This document shows positions 1 through 4,913 of a stretch of DNA of 7,825 nt, piece after piece. Position numbers and translations under genes: made by a program. The notes below the pieces were generated by a model. It ran no database searches, was not told the DNA's origin, and saw only the letters and a list, made by a program, of their open reading frames with translations. The DNA is from JAWWBN01 sp033720955 (GTDB taxonomy: Bacteria > Acidobacteriota > Thermoanaerobaculia > Multivoradales > JAHEKO01). Each line of letters starts with the position of its first letter. Position 1 is the stretch's first letter. The DNA lies in the NCBI GenBank assembly GCA_033720955.1, contig JAWWBN010000183.1:1-7825 (forward strand), written 5' to 3'.

Positions 1-1621
1 CCTGCGCCAGCACCAGGGGCAGGTAGTACAGGTCCATGGGGCCGGAGGGGTTGCCGACGGGGTGGACCCAGGCGGGGAACAGCTCGTATCCGAGCAGGCG
101 GTACGAGAAGAAGACGAGCAGGAACGTCTTCGCCAGTCGGGCGAAGCGCTTGGCCCGGCCGACACGCTCGTCCGCCGGCCACTCGAGATCCGCACCCCGG
201 CGCTCCTGCTCCTCGTACGCCGCCGTCAGGTTGTCGCGACGCACGGGCTCGAGCAGCCGGCCGCTCAGCTCCCGGAAGGCGTGGGCCAGATAGTCGTGCC
301 GCAAGCGGTAGCCGCCGTGCGCCTCGCGCACGATTCCGCGGCGGCCCTCGTCCTTTTGCAGCAGGTGCTCGATCGCCTGCTCGATCTCCGGCTTCGTCCG
401 GTAGGTCATCGACATCAGGGTCTCGATCGCGAGGCTCTTGGCGACGCGCCCCTCCTTGCTCAACAGAAAGAGCACCTCCTTGGTCACGTCGGGACTCGGG
501 GCTCCCCGCACGACATCCTCGAAGTAGTAGCGGATCAGCTCCTGGGCGCTCGCGTTCCGCAACAGCTTCTCGTCGATCCTCGCCCGCAGGTCGCCTCCCT
601 CTCGCGGGCGGGCGCGAGACTCCAGCAGACAGCCGGCGAGCTGCGCCTTGACCGGCAGCAGGGTGCCATCCTCCTCCTGCAGATCCCCGACGACCTTGGC
701 GGTCCGGGCGATCTGGAGCTTCTTGAGCCGCTCGACGAAGGCCGCGATGCCGGAGTGCCTGCCCGAGCTCCCCAGCTCGCTGTCGCTCTCCAGCCCGGGC
801 ACCTCGACGGCCCGGTCCGGCGGGTCCGCCCTCCCCTCCAGAAGACGCAGATCGTAGTAGCGGTCGCTCCGGACCACCACCACCAGACAGACGTGGCGGC
901 CGGGGGCCTCGTCCAGCAGGCGGTACAACTGACCGACCAACTGGTCGCGCCCGCCCAGCTCCGCCCGAGCCCTCGACAGCCGCACCCCTTCGGTCCGGCA
1001 GATGCGCGAGATCTCGTCGATGCAGGTCTCGAACTGATCGAGGACGACGACCGCCTTCTTGCCCCCCGCCGCCCACTCCCAATCGCCGACCTTCTCGACG
1101 CCCTGGAGCCACTCGAGGGCCGATTCGAGGGTCGACCGGGCCTCATCGACGCTGCGGCCGAAGTCGAGCACCTCGACCGGGTGGCCGCTCGCGGCGAGCC
1201 TCTCGCGGACCGCCTGCAGAAGCACCGACTTGCCGGAGCCGGACTCGCCGGCGATGGAGACGAACCTGGTCTCGGGGCTCTCGATCCGGGCGACGAGCTC
1301 CTGCTCCTTGCTCTCCCTGGGGAACCGCTCGTCCGCCTCGAGATCGCCGGGGTCGCCGAGACCTCGGAAGACGTCGCCGCCCCCGGGGAAGTCGGGGCTG
1401 TTCCGGCGTCTCCGCCACCGTCGGCCCCACCCTGCCGCCCTGGCGAGCAGGAAGCCCAGGACGACGACGGCGGGCGGCAGCGTGGCCAGGACCAGCGAGT
1501 CGGGGACCTTGCCCACGAGCTCGCCCATGACGACCAGGAAACCGGCGATCCCGACGAGGCCGGCGAGCCGGTCGGTGCTCTGCCAGAAGCGCTCCGGATC
1601 ACCGACCCGCCGGTTCGTCAC
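1..1621 (-). CDS. Membrane-anchored STAND-type P-loop NTPase, 3' end beyond the window
   Basis: This frame is open from a GTG at 1621 to the left edge: 540 codons with no stop. Residues about 21-62 form two hydrophobic helices (GLVGIAGFLVVMGELV and SLVLATLPPAVVVLGFLLA), followed by an Arg-rich stretch (67-73), so the bulk is predicted cytoplasmic. Walker A is GESGSGKS (125-132), Walker B is VVVLDQFE (191-198), and LVVVVRSDRYYDL (247-259) is the next strand with its Arg. A winged-helix-like region (about 380-450) ends in RHDYLAHAF, the same HD-x-L motif as in the large upstream NTPase. Another hydrophobic segment (about 499-511, KTFLLVFFSYRLL) begins a probable C-terminal membrane part. The GRD/E motif normally before the P-loop is degenerate (RFPRESKEQEL). 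The start is supported by GGAGGG 9 nt upstream and by its overlap with the patatin stop. It is likely an nSTAND relative acting with the upstream genes. Its trigger is unknown. Confidence 0.88.
   Translation of the reverse strand, partial: MTNRRVGDPERFWQSTDRLAGLVGIAGFLVVMGELVGKVPDSLVLATLPPAVVVLGFLLARAAGWGRRWRRRRNSPDFPGGGDVFRGLGDPGDLEADERFPRESKEQELVARIESPETRFVSIAGESGSGKSVLLQAVRERLAASGHPVEVLDFGRSVDEARSTLESALEWLQGVEKVGDWEWAAGGKKAVVVLDQFETCIDEISRICRTEGVRLSRARAELGGRDQLVGQLYRLLDEAPGRHVCLVVVVRSDRYYDLRLLEGRADPPDRAVEVPGLESDSELGSSGRHSGIAAFVERLKKLQIARTAKVVGDLQEEDGTLLPVKAQLAGCLLESRARPREGGDLRARIDEKLLRNASAQELIRYYFEDVVRGAPSPDVTKEVLFLLSKEGRVAKSLAIETLMSMTYRTKPEIEQAIEHLLQKDEGRRGIVREAHGGYRLRHDYLAHAFRELSGRLLEPVRRDNLTAAYEEQERRGADLEWPADERVGRAKRFARLAKTFLLVFFSYRLLGYELFPAWVHPVGNPSGPMDLYYLPLVLAQ
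1618..1621 (-). promoter_or_regulatory. GTGA stop-start overlap coupling patatin and NTPase
   Basis: The four bases GTGA on the minus strand contain both the GTG start of the left NTPase and the TGA stop of the patatin gene. This arrangement typically couples translation, keeping the two proteins at related levels, and supports joint function. Confidence 0.85.
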
Positions 1622-2652
1622 GGCCGTTCGCCCTCCGGCCGACGTTGCTTCGACCGCTCGACGATCTCGTCGAACGACTGCCGATCGGAGCCCTCCTCCA
1701 CGCCGAAGAGCTCGAAGGTCTTGCGCCAGCAGCAGTAGGCCGAGTCGGCCAACCGCTCCGGGCGCTTCTCGAAGCGCCCCACCTGGGCGCTCTCGTCCGG
1801 CGCGACGGCCGCCACCCGAGTTTGGTGTTCGCCCTGCACGTCCTGGCCGCGGCGGACGATGCGCAGGGCTTCGTTGTAGCGCCGGCCGCGACTCTTGTAG
1901 GCCTCGAAGACCGGCTTGGAGAGATCCAGCCTCAGAAGCGGCCAGGTCACCAGGTGGTCCTTGAGCCGCGGCCCTTCCAGGTACCAGTCCCCGGTGTGAC
2001 GCGTCATGGCGACCAGAATGTCCGAGTAGAGGGCCTCTCTCACCGGGGTGAGCAGTGGCAGCGGCTCCCAGTAGCCCCCGTCGACATAGCTCGCGCCGTC
2101 CACCTCGACCTCGGTCGGATAGACCACCGGCAGCGAGCAACTGGCCTTCAGGGCGGCGTAGAAGTCGACCTCCGGGTGCTCCCGGGAGCTGAACCACCGC
2201 GGCTCGCCGGTCCGCTCGTGGGTCGTGATCACCCGGACCTCGGTCGCCGCGCCCACCATCTTCTCCGTGTCGTGCCGCTTGAGATCCAGCACGACGTCGT
2301 CGAAGAAGAACTCGAGGTCCATCATCTTCCGCGGCCGCCAGAGGTTGAAGAAGCGGTGGTCGGTCACGTCCTCCAGGTAGACCGTCACGCCCAGGGCCGC
2401 CTGCTCCGTCACGAAGTACGCGGCGTTGACGGCCCCGGACGACACGGCGTAGACGCAGTCGAAGGCCTCCGTCAGACCCAGACGGTTGAGAGCCGCCAGC
2501 GTCGCGCAGCTCGCGATGGAGCGCAACCCCCCACCCTGGACCACCAGGGCAGTGCGCCCCTCCGAAGGGGGGAGCCCCGCCCGCCGCTCGTCGGCCCGAC
2601 GGCGCAGGCTCTCGACGACGACGGGATCGATCTCTGTCTCTCTGCTCGCCAT
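1618..2652 (-). CDS. Patatin-like phospholipase / acyl hydrolase
   Basis: This 344-aa protein is predicted to be a Ser-Asp dyad lipid acyl hydrolase, cleaving acyl chains from phospholipids or other acyl esters or thioesters. The oxyanion loop is QGGGLRS (39-45). The nucleophile elbow is AVSSG (69-73) with Ser71, and the Asp is in YVDGGYWEPLPL (189-200), Asp191. The elbow has Ala in place of the first Gly of G-x-S-x-G, a mild deviation. The following GAVNAAYF fits the bacterial patatin pattern. There is no signal peptide or membrane segment, so it should be cytoplasmic and act on inner-membrane or soluble acyl substrates. The C-terminal 90 residues are charged and Arg-rich. The ATG at 2652 follows the KASIII stop by 17 bp without a well-spaced ribosome site, suggesting translational coupling. 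The stop overlaps the start of the next gene. Patatins serve as effectors in several bacterial immune systems, such as CapV in CBASS. Here the partner enzymes are KASIII proteins. Confidence 0.93.
   Translation of the reverse strand: MASRETEIDPVVVESLRRRADERRAGLPPSEGRTALVVQGGGLRSIASCATLAALNRLGLTEAFDCVYAVSSGAVNAAYFVTEQAALGVTVYLEDVTDHRFFNLWRPRKMMDLEFFFDDVVLDLKRHDTEKMVGAATEVRVITTHERTGEPRWFSSREHPEVDFYAALKASCSLPVVYPTEVEVDGASYVDGGYWEPLPLLTPVREALYSDILVAMTRHTGDWYLEGPRLKDHLVTWPLLRLDLSKPVFEAYKSRGRRYNEALRIVRRGQDVQGEHQTRVAAVAPDESAQVGRFEKRPERLADSAYCCWRKTFELFGVEEGSDRQSFDEIVERSKQRRPEGERP
1631..1636 (-). promoter_or_regulatory. Ribosome binding site that sets the GTG start of the left NTPase
   Basis: GGAGGG sits 9 nt upstream of the GTG at 1621, inside the last codons of the patatin gene. 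It decides the start in favour of GTG. There is no ATG in frame near this point, and the two membrane helices begin about 20 residues downstream. Confidence 0.75.
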
Positions 2653-2669
2653 CCTGCGACAGCCGGGGG

Positions 2670-3704
2670 CTACCAGTCGATCAGGGCCGCTCCCCAGGTG
2701 AAGCCCGAGCCGAAGGTCACCAGCGCGATCTTGTGCCCCCTCCTGAGCCGACCGTCGCGAGTGGTCTCGGCCAGGAGCAGCGGAATCGTCGCCGCCGTGG
2801 TATTGCCGAACCTCTCGATGTTGTGCGGCATCTTCTCCTCGGGGATCCCCAGCCTCTTGCCCACCGCCTCGTTGATCCGCAGATTCGCCTGGTGGAAGAA
2901 GACCAGGTCGAGCTCGTCCAGACCGATCCCGGCCCTCTCGCAGAGCTCCTTCAAGGCACGGCTCATCCGGGTGACCGCGTGCTTGAACACCGTGGCCCCG
3001 TCCATGGCGGGCCAGAGCGACGCCGGGTCGATCCGGCCCAGACCCCTCTCGTCCACCGGGATGAAGGGGCGCTCTCGGATGTCCCACACCTTCTGGGCCA
3101 GCGCATCGGCGTGACGGCCGTCCGCCCCGAGGCGGCAGTCACGCACCCCTCGATCCTCGCTCGTCGCCGACACGATCGCCGCCCCGGCGGCGTCGCCGAA
3201 GAGCGAGGTGACGGCGCGGCCGCGCTTCGAGAAGTCCATCGCCGCCGAGTGGGTCTCGGCGCCCACCAGCAGCACGTGTCGCGCCATGCCCGCCCTGACC
3301 TGGGCCGTCGCCACCGACAGGCCGTAGAGAAAGCCGGAGCACTGGTTGCGGACGTCGAGCGCCGGGACGAAGGTGGCGGACTCCCCTTCGCAGAGGCCCA
3401 GCCTCCGCTGGAGGTAGACACCCGAGCCGGGGAAGGCGTGCTCCGGTGACAGGGTCGCGACGATGATCAGATCGAGGTCCCTGGCCTCGAGCCCCGCCTG
3501 GTCGAGCGCCGCGCGGGCCGCGTGCGCTCCCATCTCGGCCGAGCCCACACCCGGCTCCGCGAATCGTCGGCTCTCGATCCCCGTCCGCCGGCGGATCCAG
3601 CGGTCCGGCACCTCGACTCCGTAGACCGTTCCCAACTGCTCGTTGCTGACCTGGCGTGGAGGAGTGTACGAGCCCGTCCCCGAGATGTATGCAAAGCGGT
3701 TCAT
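2670..3704 (-). CDS. Ketoacyl synthase III (FabH-like) family protein, copy 2
   Basis: This 344-aa protein is closer to classical 3-oxoacyl-ACP synthase III than its upstream neighbour. The N-terminus ISGTGSYTPP is followed by DRWIRRRTGIESRRF (34-48), the FabH CoA/ACP-binding signature with Trp36 and Arg40. The triad is Cys122 in NQCSGFLYGL, His271 in FFHQANLRI, and Asn301 in RFGNTTAATIP. The C-terminus GSGFTWGAALIDW is typical of the family. It is expected to catalyse decarboxylative condensation of acyl-CoA with malonyl-ACP, or a specialised variant such as acyl transfer. A housekeeping FabH would usually sit with fabD, fabG or acpP. None is here, and the neighbours are STAND NTPases and a patatin, so a specialised role is more likely. 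It may pair with copy 1, because KASIII enzymes are dimers and some pathways use unlike pairs. GGAGAA upstream of the ATG supports this start. The patatin gene follows after 17 bp. Confidence 0.94.
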   Translation of the reverse strand: MNRFAYISGTGSYTPPRQVSNEQLGTVYGVEVPDRWIRRRTGIESRRFAEPGVGSAEMGAHAARAALDQAGLEARDLDLIIVATLSPEHAFPGSGVYLQRRLGLCEGESATFVPALDVRNQCSGFLYGLSVATAQVRAGMARHVLLVGAETHSAAMDFSKRGRAVTSLFGDAAGAAIVSATSEDRGVRDCRLGADGRHADALAQKVWDIRERPFIPVDERGLGRIDPASLWPAMDGATVFKHAVTRMSRALKELCERAGIGLDELDLVFFHQANLRINEAVGKRLGIPEEKMPHNIERFGNTTAATIPLLLAETTRDGRLRRGHKIALVTFGSGFTWGAALIDW

Positions 3705-3714
3705 TCAGGCGATC

Positions 3715-3720
3715 TTCTCC
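3715..3720 (-). promoter_or_regulatory. Ribosome binding site of KASIII copy 2
   Basis: GGAGAA lies 10 nt upstream of the ATG at 3704, inside the 40-bp gap after KASIII copy 1. It is the clearest Shine-Dalgarno of the two KASIII genes and supports independent initiation of copy 2 from a shared message. Confidence 0.7.
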
Positions 3721-3744
3721 CAGCGCTTCCCGCGGCTCCCGCAG

Positions 3745-4824
3745 CTACGGCCAGCGGTAGACGACCGAGCAGACGTTCATTCCGGCCCCCACCGAGACCA
3801 GCACCAGGACGTCGCCGCTGGCGAGGCCCTCCCCCTCGACCCGGCCTCTGACCACCAGATCCAGCAGGGTGGGCAGCGTGGCCACCGAGCTGTTTCCCAG
3901 CAGGGAGACGGTCATCGGCATCAGCTCTTCGTGCGCCTCGTCCACCCCGCCGAGCTTGAGCAGCCGGCGCAGAATCGACTGGTTCATCTTCCCGTTGGCC
4001 TGGTGCACAAGCACTCTCTTGACCTCGCCGAGCGGGACCCCGGCCCTGTCGAGGCTCTCCAGCACCAGCTCGGGCACGACGGTGACGGCGTACTCGTAGA
4101 GCTTGCGGCCGTGCATCTTGAGGAAAAGGCCCCCGTTGCCGCTCCCATTGAAGGAGGGGCCCATCCACATGAGCGACGCGTGCTCGAGGGTGTCGCAGCG
4201 GGTGCAGTGGGCCAGGATGCCGGCGGAGCCGTTCTGCTCTCGAGCTTCGAGGATGACCGCCCCGGCGCCGTCCGAGTACAGCATGCTGTCCCTGTCGTGC
4301 GGGTCCGACACCCTCGACAGGGTCTCGGCGCCGATGACCAGAGCCCGACGGGCGTCCCCCGACTTCAAGAAGTAGTCCGCCTGGATCACCGCCTGCAGCC
4401 AGCCGGCGCAGCCGAACGGGAGGTCGTAGGCAACGCAACGGGGGTTCCTGATCGCCAGCCTCTGCTTCACCCGGGCGGCCAGAGTCGGCACGAGGTCCGA
4501 CCGCGGGTTGTCCGACTTCACGTCGCCGAAGTTGTGGGCGACGATCAGGTAGTCCAGGGTCTCCGGATCCACGTCGGAGCTGGCGAGCGCCTCCCGCGCC
4601 GAGAAGAGGGCGAGGTCGGAGGTGACGAGGTCGTCGTCGACCCAGCGGCGCTCGCGGATCCCGGTGATCTCCTCGAACTTGCGGACGATCGACGGGGTCT
4701 CGGCCGCGTCTACGGCGTCCCGGTAGTCGAGGTAGAACTGCCGGTCGAGGAACTCCCCGGCGCCGACTCTCCTCGGTGGGATGTAGCTCCCTACGCCGGC
4801 GAAAATGGAGCGGGTGCGGCTCAT
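3745..4824 (-). CDS. Ketoacyl synthase III (FabH-like) family protein, copy 1
   Basis: This is a thiolase-fold condensing enzyme of 359 aa, longer than typical FabH (about 317 aa). The triad is complete: Cys139 in LPFGCAGW, His274 in VLVHQAN, and Asn311 in LLGNSSVATLP. The glycine-rich end GAGMN is also present. It should load an acyl group on Cys139 and condense it with, or transfer it to, a second acyl or other acceptor. The substrate cannot be read from the sequence. The usual FabH CoA-anchoring motif (DxWIxxRTGI) is replaced by KFEEITGIRERRW (49-61). The family Trp aligns with Lys49 and its Arg with Ile53, which suggests a non-standard donor. The stretch IVAHNFGDVKSDNPRSDLVP (94-113) resembles a FabH-like branch I associate with Bacteroidota and secondary lipid pathways. 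The ATG at 4824 is the only plausible start, though its ribosome site is weak. The second KASIII gene begins 40 bp downstream. Confidence 0.93.
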   Translation of the reverse strand: MSRTRSIFAGVGSYIPPRRVGAGEFLDRQFYLDYRDAVDAAETPSIVRKFEEITGIRERRWVDDDLVTSDLALFSAREALASSDVDPETLDYLIVAHNFGDVKSDNPRSDLVPTLAARVKQRLAIRNPRCVAYDLPFGCAGWLQAVIQADYFLKSGDARRALVIGAETLSRVSDPHDRDSMLYSDGAGAVILEAREQNGSAGILAHCTRCDTLEHASLMWMGPSFNGSGNGGLFLKMHGRKLYEYAVTVVPELVLESLDRAGVPLGEVKRVLVHQANGKMNQSILRRLLKLGGVDEAHEELMPMTVSLLGNSSVATLPTLLDLVVRGRVEGEGLASGDVLVLVSVGAGMNVCSVVYRWP

Positions 4825-4913
4825 CTCGTAGAAGGCCGCCGGCCCACCGATGGCTCGAGCGGCCGGGAGGGCAAGGCGGACCTCGGCACTTCCCGCACGT
4901 CGGACGCCTGACG
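4825..4913. other. 89-bp gap between the large NTPase and the first KASIII gene; nothing recognised
   Basis: This is the longest non-coding stretch in the window. On the coding (minus) strand I see no convincing -10/-35 pair, no T-rich terminator tail and no clear Shine-Dalgarno next to the downstream ATG. A G/C-rich partial inverted repeat (GGCCG...CGGCC) lies near the downstream end but lacks a U tract. The KASIII frame stays open through the gap into the upstream gene. It contains no in-frame ATG, GTG, TTG or CTG there, so an extended N-terminus is unlikely. Confidence 0.6.

Noticed and set aside
535..1602. Minus-strand open frame of 355 codons in another frame of the left NTPase
   Set aside because: The product is Ser/Arg/Pro-rich with no motif. 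The frame starting at GTG 1621 carries the Walker A and B motifs.
62..1738. Plus-strand open frame of 558 codons
   Set aside because: It is antisense to the left NTPase, whose minus-strand frame has Walker motifs, membrane helices, an RBS and stop-start coupling. The plus-strand product is low-complexity (rich in Leu, Arg, Ala, Asp and Gln), as expected from a high-GC shadow frame.
2653..3087. N-terminal extension of the patatin to an upstream start at 3087
   Set aside because: The extension would be translated out of frame over KASIII copy 2 and gives Arg/Gly/Pro-rich shadow sequence. The ATG at 2652, 17 bp after the KASIII stop, yields a normal patatin of 344 aa.
1645..3114. Plus-strand open frame of 489 codons
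   Set aside because: It is antisense to the patatin and KASIII copy 2, both with full catalytic motifs. No recognisable domain appears in the plus-strand product.
2670..3704. Housekeeping fabH assignment for KASIII copy 2
   Set aside because: The motifs fit FabH, but no other fatty-acid synthesis gene is adjacent and the neighbours are NTPases, a paralogue and a patatin, so the gene symbol was withheld.
3643..4911. Plus-strand open frame of 422 codons over KASIII copy 1
   Set aside because: Shadow of a gene with an intact Cys-His-Asn triad. The product shows only compositional bias.
4825..4913. Possible terminator hairpin in the largest gap
   Set aside because: The G/C-rich inverted repeat is imperfect, with a large loop and no T tract on the transcribed strand.
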